DNA of 64,000 nucleotides from assembly GCA_018242665.1 (NCBI GenBank), contig JAFEBL010000001.1, positions 62,001 to 126,000 on the forward strand, written 5' to 3'. Positions 52,523-63,143 of this stretch are shown in pieces; the first letter of the stretch is position 1; each line of letters starts with the position of its first letter. Source of the stretch: Nitrospira sp. GTDB lineage: Bacteria > Nitrospirota > Nitrospiria > Nitrospirales > Nitrospiraceae. The notes beneath the pieces are model-generated. The model was not told the DNA's origin and made no database searches. It was given only the letters and a program-made list of their open reading frames with translations. The translations under genes were made by a program, and so were the position numbers.

Positions 52523-53308
52523 CTACAGGCGAAATCCTTCGCCTAGATACACGGCCCTGGCCATTTCGCTTTTTTCGATCACCCCGGGAGGGCCGGCCTC
52601 CAAAATCGTGCCCTCATTGATGATATAGGCGCGATCGGTGATCGATAGGGTTTCCCTCACATTGTGGTCCGTAATCAACACGCCGATGTGGCGTTGCTTC
52701 AATCGGATGATAATCTGCTGAATATCGGCTACGGCTATGGGGTCGATGCCAGCAAACGGTTCGTCCAGCAACATGAACAATGGATTCGTAGCGAGGGCCC
52801 TGGTGATTTCGAGGCGTCGTCGCTCGCCGCCCGACAGCGCGTAGGCCTTGCTTTTCCGAATATGCACCAGATCCAGTTCCTTGAGCAATGTCTCTACCCG
52901 TTCCGCCCGCTCACTTCTCGAATATCCCAGCATTTCGAGAATCGCAAGGATATTGTGCTCCACCGACAGTCGGCGAAACACCGAAGACTCTTGCGGGAGA
53001 TAGCCGATTCCGCGACGAGCTCGCCGATACATCGGCAGATCGGTGATCTCGTTGCCGCTCAACGCGATGTGTCCCTCATCTGGTTGACACAGCCCCACCA
53101 TCATATCGAAAATCGTGGTTTTACCTGCTCCGTTCGGCCCCAGCAGCCCGACCACCTCTCCGGCCTGCACGTCGAGCGACACCCCCTTGACGACTTTTCG
53201 CCCGCGGAAACTTTTCACGAGCCCGCTGGCTGCCAGTCGTTCCGGCACGCCCGGAGTCGCACGCACGCTTTCCTCCGAGAGCTGAGGCACGGGCTTTGTG
53301 TCCATCAC
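52523..53308 (-). CDS. lptB: LPS export ABC transporter ATPase LptB
   Basis: The 261-residue ATPase has a short extra N-terminus. Walker [42 protein letters not shown], signature [11 protein letters not shown], Walker [21 protein letters not shown] 53308 overlaps the lptA stop. Part of the lptC-lptA-lptB-rpoN order. Confidence 0.95.
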   Translation of the reverse strand: MMDTKPVPQLSEESVRATPGVPERLAASGLVKSFRGRKVVKGVSLDVQAGEVVGLLGPNGAGKTTIFDMMVGLCQPDEGHIALSGNEITDLPMYRRARRGIGYLPQESSVFRRLSVEHNILAILEMLGYSRSERAERVETLLKELDLVHIRKSKAYALSGGERRRLEITRALATNPLFMLLDEPFAGIDPIAVADIQQIIIRLKQRHIGVLITDHNVRETLSITDRAYIINEGTILEAGPPGVIEKSEMARAVYLGEGFRL

Positions 53309-53913
53309 CGTTTGCCACCGCCTTCACCCTCGATGATCACCCGGGAGTCGCCTTCGACAATGCTGCGATCTTCATCCAGGAACATGATGATTTGCTTGCC
53401 GGAGACACGGGTCCCCTTCTGCCAGGCCACCGGATCCCCTGTCAGTACAATTTTCTTCTGATCCTCGAAATACACCGCCTTTTGACAGGTCGCATGGCCG
53501 TCTTCTTTTTCAATTTTGACCCGCCCGGTTGCTTCCACCATCCGAATACTGCGTTCGGACACCGCCGGGGTCGTGTCGCGGTCCTTTCCGCCATGGCCGT
53601 TCGCCATCGCGTTGGACGAAGGCTTTGCGCTCACCGCACCAGCGCCGGGCTTGCGTTCGGCCGCATGGCCACTCGGATGAAACGACACGACCATATGATC
53701 GGAATGCACAACCAGTCGTCCCCGAGTCAGCACCACAGCTCCATCGAAAATTGCTGTATTTTCCTGATTGCTGACCGTCATGGTTCGAGAGGTAATCGTT
53801 GTCGGTGCGGCATTGGCCGCAGGCTCTTTAGCCGACGGCGTGCCGGCGCCTTGGACCAGAGGCACGGCCACTCCGGCGCTAAGAAGCAGGCACCACATCC
53901 ACCCGTACATCAT
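53305..53913 (-). CDS. lptA: LPS transport periplasmic protein LptA
   Basis: The protein has 202 residues from ATG 53913; the longer frame lies within lptC. Signal peptide [16 protein letters not shown]. OstA-like beta-jelly-roll strands: [67 protein letters not shown]. An internal Gly/Ala/Lys-rich insertion (about residues 85-125) interrupts the fold and is unusual. It overlaps lptC by 35 bases. Confidence 0.9.
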   Translation of the reverse strand: MMYGWMWCLLLSAGVAVPLVQGAGTPSAKEPAANAAPTTITSRTMTVSNQENTAIFDGAVVLTRGRLVVHSDHMVVSFHPSGHAAERKPGAGAVSAKPSSNAMANGHGGKDRDTTPAVSERSIRMVEATGRVKIEKEDGHATCQKAVYFEDQKKIVLTGDPVAWQKGTRVSGKQIIMFLDEDRSIVEGDSRVIIEGEGGGKR

Positions 53914-54451
53914 CCAAAACCTGGAATTCCTCCGTGTCCATTCTCCCCAACAGCCCTGTACCCGTGACTTGCAAGCCATGCCCTTGAATGGTGACATGGT
54001 CTGGTGTTTGGATTTCATGCCGCGCATCCGTCCACGCAAGATGATTTGTCTGAATGGTATAGCCACTTTGCATTTCAACCACAATCGGTGTGGTTCTGTT
54101 CGACAGTTGGAAATTCTTGCTTTGAGTATCAAGCGTGCCTTCATCACCTGACAGGGTCAACTCTTTCCCTTCAACGCCGTAGAGGGTGATGTGCACATTG
54201 CTCAGGACAGCCCGACTTTCCTTTTCATACAAACGAGCTTGTTCGGCCTGCACTTTCCATTGAACAAGATCTCCTTTGGTCTGGGTAAAGGTGAAATCCT
54301 GAATTCTGGCGTCAGCGGCCTCATTGCCGACGGGCGTCACTGAGCGCGAGGATGCGCCGGGATTTGAGCGTGTGATGAGCAAAAACCCGAGAAAGGCCGC
54401 CAGAACCACGCTGAGCGTGAGTAAACCTCGTCGAAGCCAACGTTCCCACAT
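53879..54451 (-). CDS. lptC: LPS export protein LptC
   Basis: The protein has 190 residues from ATG 54451 (MWERWLRRG); ATG 54502 is possible. One membrane helix (LLTLSVVLAAFLGFLLI) is followed by the LptC fold: DFTFTQTKGDLVQWKVQAEQARLYEKESRAVLSNV, GVEGKELTLSGDEGTLD, SGYTIQTNHLAWTDARHEIQTPD. It links the LptBFG transporter to LptA. Confidence 0.9.
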   Translation of the reverse strand: MWERWLRRGLLTLSVVLAAFLGFLLITRSNPGASSRSVTPVGNEAADARIQDFTFTQTKGDLVQWKVQAEQARLYEKESRAVLSNVHITLYGVEGKELTLSGDEGTLDTQSKNFQLSNRTTPIVVEMQSGYTIQTNHLAWTDARHEIQTPDHVTIQGHGLQVTGTGLLGRMDTEEFQVLDDVRVDVVPAS

Positions 54452-54598
54452 GGAAAAAAGCCCATAATTTAAAGAGCTTCCCGGCCTGAGGCCTGGTGGC
54501 ATGATAGTAGCATTCCAGGCAGGCCAAGTAAACCAAGCAGCTGACAGTCAGCGGAGAAAATGTTGTGGAGTGACGAGAGGAGAACGAGAAGAAACAGA

Positions 54599-54629
54599 GG
54601 CCACGGCGACTTCAGGAGCTGCCGTGGCC
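54599..54629 (-). terminator. Terminator downstream of rplQ
   Basis: On the minus strand, GGCCACGGC pairs with GCCGTGGCC around a 13-base loop, followed by TCTGTTTCTTC, ten bases after the rplQ stop. It ends the ribosomal-protein operon. Confidence 0.8.
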
Positions 54630-54638
54630 CGAGTAGGT

Positions 54639-55085
54639 TTAACTTTCTGCGGTCGCGGAAGACTTGTCGGTCGTCTCTTTTTTCTCCGAAGTCGCAACCT
54701 CGGTGGACGGCACGGCCTTCGGTTTTTCCGGTCTGGTCACCAATTCAATGGCCACCATCTCTGCCGCGTCGCCGATCCGACGGCGGGTTCGGATAATCCG
54801 CGTGTACCCACCTGGACGATCGCGAAACCGTGACGCGACGTCGCTAAATAACTTCGACACCACGGCTTTGCTACGCAAGAAACTGAGGGCGCGCCGGCGA
54901 GCAGGCAAACTCCCCTCTTTGCCGAGGGAAATCATGCGATCGGTGAATCCACGAATCTCCTTCGCCTTCGCCTCCGTGGTTTCGATCCGCTCCTGCTCCA
55001 ACAGCGAGGTCACAAGACTCCGGAACAGAGCCCATCGGTGTTTGGTTTGACGTCCGAGCTGTCGACCCTTCTTTTTGTGGCGCAC
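54639..55085 (-). CDS. rplQ: 50S ribosomal protein L17
   Basis: The 148-residue protein has the L17 core [62 protein letters not shown], plus a Lys/Ser/Glu-rich tail of about 30 residues. It is the last gene of the alpha operon, 18 bp after rpoA. Confidence 0.97.
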   Translation of the reverse strand: MRHKKKGRQLGRQTKHRWALFRSLVTSLLEQERIETTEAKAKEIRGFTDRMISLGKEGSLPARRRALSFLRSKAVVSKLFSDVASRFRDRPGGYTRIIRTRRRIGDAAEMVAIELVTRPEKPKAVPSTEVATSEKKETTDKSSATAES

Positions 55086-55103
55086 GGTAGTCCTGTTCCT
55101 TTC

Positions 55104-56105
55104 TTACTCTGAACGCACGCCCCCGTCACCGGACGGCAAGGCGTCAACTTTCATTCCAAGGCTCAGTCCCATTTCAGTCAGGATTTCCTTGATTTCATTG
55201 AGCGACTTTTTGCCGAAATTCTTGGTTTTCAACATTTCGGCTTCGGTCTTCTGAACCAAATCGGCGATCGTTTTGATATTGGCATTCTTCAAACAGTTGG
55301 CTGCTCGCACCGACAACTCGAGCTCGTTGACGCTGCGATACAAATTCTTGTTCACCTCATCGGACAGATCTTCACCTCCGGCCGCGGGCTTTGCGTCGGT
55401 CCGCTCTTCGGGATTGATGAAGATATCCAGATGCTCGCGGAGAATCCCTGCCGCATTGGACAACGCATCGCGCGGGGAAATCGTCCCGTCGGTCCAGATT
55501 TCCAAGGTCAGCTTATCGTAGTCGGTCATGCGGCCGACACGAGCATTTTCCACATGAAAGTTGACTCGCTTGATCGGAGAGAAAATCGAGTCGATCGCGA
55601 TGACGCCGATCGGCAGCCCTTCTTCCTTATTCCGTTCCGCCGGCACGAACCCTCGGCCATGCTTGATGGTCATCTCCATATCAAGCGTGGCATCCTTGTC
55701 GAGCGTCGCAATGTGCAGATCGGGGGTGAGAATGGTGACATCTCCGTCATGCGTGATATCAGACCCCTTGGCTTCTCCCGGGCCCTTCTTCTTCAGGCGA
55801 ATCGTCTTTGGCTTGTCACCCTGCAAAGCCAAGCGAAGGCTTTTCACATTCAGAATAATGGTCGTAACATCTTCGGTGACGCCCGGAATCGTGGAGAATT
55901 CGTGCAACACTCCCTCAATCTTGACGGTCGTCACGGCTGCCCCAGTCAAGGAAGACAACAGCACACGGCGCAGGGAGTTTCCCACCGTTGTGCCAAATCC
56001 TCGCTCAAATGCCTCGGTCGTAAATCTGCCGAATGTCGGGGAAAGAGTGTCCTTATCGACTTCCACCCGCATGGGGATCTGAAAGTCTTTCATCGCTTTA
56101 ATCAT
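55104..56105 (-). CDS. rpoA: RNA polymerase alpha subunit
   Basis: The 333-residue protein starts at ATG 56105, just after GGGGGAG; ATG 56093 (MKDFQIP) lacks that spacing. The N-terminal domain has [21 protein letters not shown] and [16 protein letters not shown]. The C-terminal domain has [24 protein letters not shown] and [14 protein letters not shown]. Confidence 0.97.
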   Translation of the reverse strand: MIKAMKDFQIPMRVEVDKDTLSPTFGRFTTEAFERGFGTTVGNSLRRVLLSSLTGAAVTTVKIEGVLHEFSTIPGVTEDVTTIILNVKSLRLALQGDKPKTIRLKKKGPGEAKGSDITHDGDVTILTPDLHIATLDKDATLDMEMTIKHGRGFVPAERNKEEGLPIGVIAIDSIFSPIKRVNFHVENARVGRMTDYDKLTLEIWTDGTISPRDALSNAAGILREHLDIFINPEERTDAKPAAGGEDLSDEVNKNLYRSVNELELSVRAANCLKNANIKTIADLVQKTEAEMLKTKNFGKKSLNEIKEILTEMGLSLGMKVDALPSGDGGVRSE

Positions 56106-56188
56106 GACTCCCCCTTCATTAACTCGTGTGTGCCCATATATCGTTCAGCCATGGTGGCGGAAGCCAGCAGGCTCCCCGCCATGGGTTC

Positions 56189-56815
56189 CTAGCGTGAGTA
56201 CAGTTCAACGACCATCTGTTCGTTGACCGGCAGAACAATGTGTTCTTTGGTGGGCAAGGACCGGATAGTCCCCTTGCAAGCCGCCCTATCCAACTCGAGC
56301 CATTCCGGAATGCCACGGCCATCAACGGCAGCTAACGCGCCCTGAATGGGGATCAACTCACGGCTTTTCTGTCGAACTTCAATTGAATCACCGGCTTTCA
56401 CCAAGGCACCGGGGGCCTTCACCTTACGCCCGTTAAGCATCAGGTGGCCATGATTCACCAATTGCCTGGCCTCTTTTCTCGAGGCACCAAACCCAAGCCG
56501 ATAGACGACGTTATCCAGACGGCACTCGAGCAAACGCAACAGCGTATCACCAGTGACCCCAGTCTGACGCTCGGCTCGCTCGAAGATGCCTCGGAATTGG
56601 CACTCTTGAAGCCCATAAATTCTCTTCAGTTTCTGCTTCTCGCGCAACTGCAGACTGTAGTCGGATGTCCGCTGGCGAGCCTGACCATGCTGCCCAGGGG
56701 GATAACTCCGGCGCTCGATCGCGCACTTTTCGGTCATGCAACGAGACCCCTTCAAGAAGAGCTTTTCGCCCTCTCTCCGACACAAGCGGCAGACAGGTCC
56801 ACTATATTTTGCCAC
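56189..56815 (-). CDS. rpsD: 30S ribosomal protein S4 (zinc-binding form)
   Basis: The 208-residue protein's N-terminus MAKYSGPVCRLCRREG with further Cys in GSRCMTEKC gives the four-Cys zinc site. The S4 RNA-binding segment RLDNVVYRLGFGASRKEARQLVNHGH is present. Single-copy position between rpsK and rpoA is normal. Confidence 0.97.
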   Translation of the reverse strand: MAKYSGPVCRLCRREGEKLFLKGSRCMTEKCAIERRSYPPGQHGQARQRTSDYSLQLREKQKLKRIYGLQECQFRGIFERAERQTGVTGDTLLRLLECRLDNVVYRLGFGASRKEARQLVNHGHLMLNGRKVKAPGALVKAGDSIEVRQKSRELIPIQGALAAVDGRGIPEWLELDRAACKGTIRSLPTKEHIVLPVNEQMVVELYSR

Positions 56816-56894
56816 GCTACTACCCCTCCTCTACCACAACAACGTACGTACGACTAATCCGGCAACGACGGTCATTCCACGCGGAAACACTGAC

Positions 56895-57278
56895 TTAGAC
56901 GCGCCGACGTTTCGGCGGTCGGCAGCCGTTGTGAGGGATCGGCGTGACATCGCGAATCAAATTGATGCGCAATCCGGCACTCTGCAGCGAACGAATGGCA
57001 GACTCCCGACCTGCACCAGGCCCGTTGACATATACATCAACCTGGCGCATCCCGTTCTCCATCGCTTTTCTTGCTGCAGCCTCTCCCGCCCGCTGAGCCG
57101 CAAACGGCGTGCTCTTCCGCGATCCCTTAAATCCTTGATTGCCTGAGCTGGCCCAAACGACCGTGTTGCCGCTCATATCGGTAATGGTCACAATCGTATT
57201 GTTGAACGATGCCTGGACATGCGCCACTCCGCTTTGAACAATCTTCCGTTCCTTCTTCTTCCCCTTCTTCACACTCAT
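56895..57278 (-). CDS. rpsK: 30S ribosomal protein S11
   Basis: The 127-residue protein has [43 protein letters not shown] and [15 protein letters not shown] at the end, as in all bacterial S11. Confidence 0.97.
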   Translation of the reverse strand: MSVKKGKKKERKIVQSGVAHVQASFNNTIVTITDMSGNTVVWASSGNQGFKGSRKSTPFAAQRAGEAAARKAMENGMRQVDVYVNGPGAGRESAIRSLQSAGLRINLIRDVTPIPHNGCRPPKRRRV

Positions 57279-57319
57279 AGCATCTCCCTCAGCGCATGGC
57301 GCCTGATCGTTCTACCCTG

Positions 57320-57709
57320 TTACGCTCTGGAACCTGCGGGCTTTTGCGGCTTGCTCCCCACTCCGGCACGTCGGCCTTTGCGAGTGCGCGCATTGGTTTT
57401 CGTCCGCTGTCCGCGAACAGGCAATCCCTTGCGATGCCGGAGTCCACGAAACGTTCCGGTATCTACCAATCGCTTGATATTCATCGACACTTCTTTGCGA
57501 AGGTCGCCTTCAACCCGATAGTCACGTTCGATGACTTCTCGAATCTTGACGATCTTGTCTTCACTGACATCTTTGACGCGAATGGCTCCATCGACCCCAG
57601 CCTTTTTGAGGATCTCACGCGCCGCCACCCGGCCGATGCCATACACATAGGTCAACCCGATTTCAATTCGCTTGTCTTTTGGCAAATCTACGCCAGCAAT
57701 ACGTGCCAT
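57320..57709 (-). CDS. rpsM: 30S ribosomal protein S13
   Basis: The 129-residue protein has [50 protein letters not shown] and a Lys-rich tail. Conserved operon place after rpmJ. Confidence 0.97.
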   Translation of the reverse strand: MARIAGVDLPKDKRIEIGLTYVYGIGRVAAREILKKAGVDGAIRVKDVSEDKIVKIREVIERDYRVEGDLRKEVSMNIKRLVDTGTFRGLRHRKGLPVRGQRTKTNARTRKGRRAGVGSKPQKPAGSRA

Positions 57710-57844
57710 AATTTCCCCCTAACTTCGTCCCACCCTCGCAGTATGGACTGGCTCGCCGATGGCTGTGCACCGGGATTCGGTCGCCCGTCTTCGTGTGGCG
57801 CCGAACCTGCCAGGACGCCTTTTTTCAAGGCAGTCCATCTCGGG

Positions 57845-57958
57845 TTATCCCTGCCGTTGTTTATGGCGAGGATTGGCGCATAATACGCGCACCACCCCGC
57901 GCCTGCGGACAACTTTACATTTCGCACAGATCGGCTTCACTGAGGACTTGACCTTCAT
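57845..57958 (-). CDS. rpmJ: 50S ribosomal protein L36
   Basis: The gene encodes 37 residues: [17 protein letters not shown], then [20 protein letters not shown] and a TAA stop. The zinc ligands C-C-C-H are present. It is too short for usual ORF lists but has the canonical place between infA and rpsM. Confidence 0.96.
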   Translation of the reverse strand: MKVKSSVKPICAKCKVVRRRGVVRVLCANPRHKQRQG

Positions 57959-57976
57959 AGCAATTCCATTTCTCCA

Positions 57977-58195
57977 CTACTTGAAGCGATAGGTAATCCT
58001 GCCCCGCGTAAGATCATAGGGCGATAATTGCACCGTCACCTTATCGCCGGGAAGGATACGGATAAAATGCATGCGCATTTTCCCTGATATATGCGCCAAA
58101 ATCCGGTGCCCGTGCTCCAGCTCTACGCGGAACATCGCGTTCGGAAGCGTCTCAGCTACCGTGCCGGTCACTTCTATGACATCTTCTTTTGGCAC
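57977..58195 (-). CDS. infA: Translation initiation factor IF-1
   Basis: The 72-residue protein has the OB-fold sequence [71 protein letters not shown]. 18 bp upstream of rpmJ. Confidence 0.97.
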   Translation of the reverse strand: MPKEDVIEVTGTVAETLPNAMFRVELEHGHRILAHISGKMRMHFIRILPGDKVTVQLSPYDLTRGRITYRFK

Positions 58196-58216
58196 GTATT
58201 TGCAACCCTCCCCGTC

Positions 58217-58972
58217 TTAGTGTGACAGCTGTGAAAGAATCCGTGCCGGCCCACTCGGCTGGATGGCAATCGTATGTTCGAAATGGGCCGACAGGCGTCC
58301 GTCCTCGGTCACTGCCGTCCATCGATCTTCCAAAATGCGCACCGCGCTGCCACCCATATTCACCATTGGCTCAATGGCGAGCACCATGCCGACCTGGAGA
58401 CGTGGCCCCTGACCAGGCCGACCGTAATTCGGAACCTGCGGTTCTTCGTGGAGTTGCCTTCCTATACCATGACCGACAAATTCAGTCACTACCGCAAATC
58501 CGGCCTGCTCCACATGGGTCTGTATAGCATGAGAGACATCGGAGAGGCGATTGCCGATGACGGCTTTGGCAATCCCGCGATACATCGCCTCTTCCGTCAC
58601 CTGAATCAAACGCAACGCCTCGGGATTCACGGTCCCGACCGGCACCGTCACGGCAGAATCGCCATAGAATCCAGAGACAATGGCTCCAAGGTCTAACCCA
58701 ATAATATCGCCGACTTTCAGCTTGCGCTTGGAAGGAATCCCGTGCACAACCTGTTCATTGACGGAGGCACAGAGGGTCTTGGGATAGTTTCGATATCCTT
58801 TGAACGCCGGGATTGCCCCTTTCGCACGAATGGCTTCCTCTGCCATTCGATCCAAATCATCAGTCGTAATACCAGGAGCCACTTTTTCTTTGAGTAACTC
58901 CAACACTTCAGCAACAACTCGGGAGGCCTTCGCCATCAAGGCAACCTCGTCCGAGGTTTTAAACACGATCAT
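58217..58972 (-). CDS. map: Methionine aminopeptidase type I
   Basis: The 251-residue protein has metal ligands in DIIGLDLGAIVSGFYGDSAV (Asp pair), FVGHGIGRQLHEEPQVPNYG (His), MVLAIEPMV (Glu) and RLSAHFEHTIAI (Glu/His). The start overlaps the adk stop (ATGA). Confidence 0.96.
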   Translation of the reverse strand: MIVFKTSDEVALMAKASRVVAEVLELLKEKVAPGITTDDLDRMAEEAIRAKGAIPAFKGYRNYPKTLCASVNEQVVHGIPSKRKLKVGDIIGLDLGAIVSGFYGDSAVTVPVGTVNPEALRLIQVTEEAMYRGIAKAVIGNRLSDVSHAIQTHVEQAGFAVVTEFVGHGIGRQLHEEPQVPNYGRPGQGPRLQVGMVLAIEPMVNMGGSAVRILEDRWTAVTEDGRLSAHFEHTIAIQPSGPARILSQLSH

Positions 58973-59625
58973 TTAGAGCCAAGCCCAGCAAGCAGCGTCG
59001 AGAGCCGGCTGTACACTTGCTCCATCGGGCCAGCGCCATCGAGATGACTCAGATTTCCGTTCCGCTCATAGTAGGCGATCAAGGGAGCCGTCTGCTCGTC
59101 ATACACCCTCAGGCGAGCTTCGATCGTTTCTGGCTTATCATCGCTGCGCTGCATGAGCGCACCGCTACATCGGTCACACAACCCTTCAGTCTTCGGAGGT
59201 GCGAACTTTACATGAAACACGCTTTGACATTTCGGGCAACTACGTCGTCCACTTAGGCGTGTCACGATATCCTCGCGGGAAACCCGAAAATTTATCACGC
59301 GATCGAGCTGCAGACCCTTCCCCTTCAAAATGGCACTCAGTTCTTCGGCTTGTGGAACGGTTCGTGGAAATCCATCCAGAACAAATCCTTGCTGACAAGA
59401 GGGATCCGCCAGCTTCTCTCTCACCATGCCGATGACAACGCTGTCCGGAACCAGCTTTCCGGCATCCATACTTTTTTTTGCTTCGATCCCTAGCGCGGTC
59501 TGGTTGCGGACGGCCTCACGCAAGAGATCACCCGTGGAGATCTTCGGCCATCCGAATTGTGCTGTGACCCGATCAGCCTGAGTGCCCTTACCTACGCCTG
59601 GGGCTCCAAGAAATACAATTCGCAT
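58969..59625 (-). CDS. adk: Adenylate kinase (zinc-lid form)
   Basis: The protein has 218 residues from ATG 59625 (MRIVFLGAPGVGKGTQ). P-loop GAPGVGKGT, DGFPRTVPQAEEL, and lid Cys pairs in CPKCQSVFHV and CDRCSGAL. The longer frame overlaps secY and is not used. Confidence 0.96.
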   Translation of the reverse strand: MRIVFLGAPGVGKGTQADRVTAQFGWPKISTGDLLREAVRNQTALGIEAKKSMDAGKLVPDSVVIGMVREKLADPSCQQGFVLDGFPRTVPQAEELSAILKGKGLQLDRVINFRVSREDIVTRLSGRRSCPKCQSVFHVKFAPPKTEGLCDRCSGALMQRSDDKPETIEARLRVYDEQTAPLIAYYERNGNLSHLDGAGPMEQVYSRLSTLLAGLGSK

Positions 59626-59635
59626 GTGAGTGGTC

Positions 59636-60949
59636 CTACGTGGTCCTTCCTCGAAGTTTTCCCTTTTGAAGGAATCCATCGTAGTTCCGGTTCAAGAGAT
59701 GAGACTCGATCTGCTGAGCCGTATCCAATCCCACTCCGATCACAATCAGGAGGGAGGTGCCCCCGAAGTAAAACGGCATATTCAATTTATAAATCAGAAA
59801 TTCTGGGATGACACACACGATGGCTAAATAGATGGCCCCGGCAAACGTAATCTTCGTGAGGACCGAATAGATGTAATCAGACGTACGCTGCCCGGGCCGA
59901 ATCCCCGGTACGAAGCCGCCATACTTCTTGAGATTGTCCGCCATATCGACAGGGTTCATGACCACCGCGGTATAGAAGAAACAGAAAAACACGATCAGTC
60001 CCACATACATCAATGTGTACAAAATGGAGCCCGGCGCCAGTTGTGCTCCGATCGCCTTGATCCACGGTGTTTCAAAAAAACCGGCAATTGTGGCTGGAAA
60101 CGCGATAATCGAAGACGCAAAAATCGGCGGGATGACCCCGGCCGTATTGATTTTTAGCGGGATATGCGTACTCTGTCCGCCATATACCCGTCGGCCGATC
60201 ACCCGCTTGGCATACTGCACCGGTACTTTTCGGCGGCCACTCTCAAGAAACACAATAGCCGCAACGACACCAAACATCACCAGAGTGAGCACCAACAACA
60301 GCGGGAAGCTCAACTGCCCAACTTTATATAAGTCGAACGTCTGTGCGACGGCTGCCGGCAATCTCGCGACGATACCTGCGAAAATAATCAATGAAATGCC
60401 GTTCCCGATTCCCCGCTCGGTAATCTGTTCACCCAGCCACATTAAGAAACCGGTACCGGCACACAGCGTAATGACGGTCATAAAGCGAAAGCCCCAGCCT
60501 GGGCTCATGACAAACGCCCCTTGATTCATCTGCTCAAGACCGACGGCGATCCCGAATCCCTGGATCAAGGCAATGACGATCGTGCCAAAACGGGTATATT
60601 GAATGATCTTCTTACGCCCGCGCTCCCCCTCCTTCGCCAGCTTGGACAGATGAGGAATGACGACGGTCAAAAGCTGCAGAATGATGGACGCGCTGATATA
60701 GGGCATAATGCCCAGCGCAAAGATCGTCAACCGTGAGAGAGACCCGCCAGAGAAGATATCCAAAAAGCCGAGCAACGCTCCACCTTGCTTCTGCAGAAAA
60801 TCAGACAAGGCTTCGCCGTTGATCCCTGGCGTGGGAATATGAGCGCCGACGCGATACACTATCAGCATCCCGAGCGTGAAAAGGACACGCGTGCGGAGCT
60901 CTGGAATCTTAAAGATGTTTTGGAAGCTGGTCAGCAGACGCTCAAACAC
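59636..60949 (-). CDS. secY: Protein translocase subunit SecY
   Basis: The 437-residue protein has ten membrane helices; plug and signature GALLGFLDIFSGGSLSRLTIFALGIMPYISASIILQLL, QRTSDYIYSVLTKITFAGAIYL. Start overlaps rplO by eight bases. Confidence 0.97.
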   Translation of the reverse strand: MFERLLTSFQNIFKIPELRTRVLFTLGMLIVYRVGAHIPTPGINGEALSDFLQKQGGALLGFLDIFSGGSLSRLTIFALGIMPYISASIILQLLTVVIPHLSKLAKEGERGRKKIIQYTRFGTIVIALIQGFGIAVGLEQMNQGAFVMSPGWGFRFMTVITLCAGTGFLMWLGEQITERGIGNGISLIIFAGIVARLPAAVAQTFDLYKVGQLSFPLLLVLTLVMFGVVAAIVFLESGRRKVPVQYAKRVIGRRVYGGQSTHIPLKINTAGVIPPIFASSIIAFPATIAGFFETPWIKAIGAQLAPGSILYTLMYVGLIVFFCFFYTAVVMNPVDMADNLKKYGGFVPGIRPGQRTSDYIYSVLTKITFAGAIYLAIVCVIPEFLIYKLNMPFYFGGTSLLIVIGVGLDTAQQIESHLLNRNYDGFLQKGKLRGRTT

Positions 60950-61391
60950 AGGGAATGACCTCGGCCCTCCCTCCGGCTGCCTGAATCTTTGCCTCCGCTG
61001 ATTTGCTGAATTTATGAGCCTGGATGACCAGTGGCTTTGTGAGCTCTCCTTGGGCCAGGATCTTGATCAGCTCTCCTTTGCGTCGAACAAGGCCTTCATT
61101 CATCAAGAGTTGGGGCGTAATGGCTTCGGTCGTTTCGAGACCAGCCAAACTTTTTAAATTAATGATCGTATATTCTGTGCGAAATTGATTGGTAAAGCCG
61201 TACTTTGGGACACGACGGATCAACGGCATTTGGCCGCCTTCAAATCCAGGGCGCTTTCCCCCGCCGGATCTGGCCTTTAATCCCTTATGACCCTTGGTAG
61301 CAGTTTTGCCATGCCCCGAACCGGGACCACGTCCGATACGTTTCCGTTTGTGCTTCGCTCCACGAGAGGGAGCAAGATCATGCAACTTCAT
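60942..61391 (-). CDS. rplO: 50S ribosomal protein L15
   Basis: The 149-residue protein has MKLHDLAPSRGAKHKRKRIGRGPGSGHGKTATKGHKG, RPGFEGGQMPLIRRVPKYGF. ATG overlaps the rpmD stop by four bases. Confidence 0.97.
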   Translation of the reverse strand: MKLHDLAPSRGAKHKRKRIGRGPGSGHGKTATKGHKGLKARSGGGKRPGFEGGQMPLIRRVPKYGFTNQFRTEYTIINLKSLAGLETTEAITPQLLMNEGLVRRKGELIKILAQGELTKPLVIQAHKFSKSAEAKIQAAGGRAEVIPCV

Positions 61392-61597
61392 TGGGGACTC
61401 ACTTCCAGTAAATAGCCGACCTTGGCAATCATACCCTTGACCTGATCAGTCGCCGGTCTCAGCACCGTGGCGTTCAGCTTCCGAAGTCCCAAACCCCGCA
61501 GTACGAGACGATGCTTCTGTGGCGTTCCGATGGGGCTTCGCTTCAATGTAATGCGAAGGCTTTGTTGAGTATCTGACGATTTTTTTTGAGTAGCCAT
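61388..61597 (-). CDS. rpmD: 50S ribosomal protein L30
   Basis: The 69-residue protein has the L30 core LRITLKRSPIGTPQKHRLVLRGLGLRKLN, TDQVKGMIAKVGYLLEV. Overlaps rpsE by one base. Confidence 0.95.
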   Translation of the reverse strand: MATQKKSSDTQQSLRITLKRSPIGTPQKHRLVLRGLGLRKLNATVLRPATDQVKGMIAKVGYLLEVSPQ

Positions 61598-62100
61598 TAG
61601 ACATGTACCTGCGCTTCACTCCCCACCGTACGGCGGAGTCGCATAATTTCTTGCGGATCACACAACTGTTGTAGACCGTTCAGGGTCGCCCTTACGGCGT
61701 TAAAGGGATTGCCGCGTCCGAGTGTCTTGGCAATAATGTTGTGAGCCCCGGCGAGCTCGACGACCGCACGCACGGCTCCACCGGCAATAATGCCAGTCCC
61801 ATCGGCCGCCGGCTTCAGCAAGACATGTTCGGCGCCAAACAAGCCGTGGACTTCGTGAGGGATCGTTCCGCCCTTGATCGGTACCCGGACCAAATGTTTT
61901 TTGGCCTGCTCGACCGCCTTTGAGATGGCAACCGGAACTTCTGCTGCCTTTCCCTTACCGACACCGACGTACCCCTGCCCATCACCAACCACGACCAACG
62001 CACAAAAGTTGAAGCGCTTACCACCCTTCACAACCTTTGCGACACGGTTGATGAAGACTACCTTGTCCTTCAAACTTAATTCTTCGGGATTCACTCGCAC
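61597..62100 (-). CDS. rpsE: 30S ribosomal protein S5
   Basis: The 167-residue protein has [46 protein letters not shown] and the C-terminal [19 protein letters not shown]. Confidence 0.97.
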   Translation of the reverse strand: MRVNPEELSLKDKVVFINRVAKVVKGGKRFNFCALVVVGDGQGYVGVGKGKAAEVPVAISKAVEQAKKHLVRVPIKGGTIPHEVHGLFGAEHVLLKPAADGTGIIAGGAVRAVVELAGAHNIIAKTLGRGNPFNAVRATLNGLQQLCDPQEIMRLRRTVGSEAQVHV

Positions 62101-62175
62101 AACGTCATTCTCCTTTAGGTCGTCTTAGTCGCTACCGATGAATGCTGGCGGCAGCGTCTTGGACATAAGGTTGCC

Positions 62176-62541
62176 CTAAAACAGCAGCCCCCCCTCACGG
62201 GAGGCATCGGCCAAGGCTTTCACACGCCCGTGATACAGCCGGCCACCGCGATCAAACACCACCGTGGACACTTTGGCCGCTTTTGCACGTTCTGCAATCA
62301 GCTTTCCGACCGCCTTCGCGCCTTCAATGCCACCGGTCGACTTCACCGTTTTGCGAACCGATTCGTCAAGGGTAGAGGCTGCAGCGACCGTATGGCCGCG
62401 AAGGTCGTCAATGACTTGCGCATAGATATGAGAGCGGCTACGGAACACGTTCAGACGCGGACGATCGCTCGTACCTACCACAGATTTTCGAACCCGTTGT
62501 TTACGTCGGGCCAGTTTTCGATTTTTTTCTTGGGTATTCAT
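62176..62541 (-). CDS. rplR: 50S ribosomal protein L18
   Basis: The 121-residue protein has [61 protein letters not shown]. Confidence 0.97.
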   Translation of the reverse strand: MNTQEKNRKLARRKQRVRKSVVGTSDRPRLNVFRSRSHIYAQVIDDLRGHTVAAASTLDESVRKTVKSTGGIEGAKAVGKLIAERAKAAKVSTVVFDRGGRLYHGRVKALADASREGGLLF

Positions 62542-62550
62542 GAGATGCCT

Positions 62551-63087
62551 CTATTTGCCGGTTTTGCCGGCCTTCTTTCTCAAGACTTCACCAGCGTACC
62601 GAATCCCCTTCTGCTTATACACGTCAGGGGGTTTAATCGATCGGATGTTCGCAGCGACTTGCCCCACGAGGCGCTTGTCAATTCCGCGAATCGCAATAAG
62701 GGTTTGCTTGTCGACTTTCACGTCAATCCCTTGCGGTACCGTGTACGTCACAGGATTGATATAGCCGACATTGAAGCTCATTTCCCGTCCCTGAAGTTGA
62801 GCCTTGTAGCCGACACCAGTGATTTCCAATGCTTTTTCATATCCCTTCGTGACGCCTTGGATGATATTGCTCAGCTCAGCGCGAACCAAGCCATGCATGG
62901 CTCGTAACTCTCGCGCATCGCCTGATCGATTCACCACAAGATGCCCGTCGTTTACCGCAACACTCAAGCCTTCGGTCAATTTCCAATCGAGCTTGCCGAT
63001 CGGGCCCTTGACCGACACGACCCGGCCAGCGACTTTGACATCGACCCCGGCTGGAACTGAAATAGGTTTCCGCCCAATCCTCGACAT
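62551..63087 (-). CDS. rplF: 50S ribosomal protein L6
   Basis: The 178-residue protein has two L6 repeats: MSRIGRKPISVPAGVDVKV and the end GIDKRLVGQVAANIRSIKPPDVYKQKGIRYAGE. Confidence 0.97.
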   Translation of the reverse strand: MSRIGRKPISVPAGVDVKVAGRVVSVKGPIGKLDWKLTEGLSVAVNDGHLVVNRSGDARELRAMHGLVRAELSNIIQGVTKGYEKALEITGVGYKAQLQGREMSFNVGYINPVTYTVPQGIDVKVDKQTLIAIRGIDKRLVGQVAANIRSIKPPDVYKQKGIRYAGEVLRKKAGKTGK

Positions 63088-63143
63088 ACGAACCCCGTTA
63101 CGTTTCCACGACCCAGTTAGTACTGCGCCTCAACGAAATTTGT

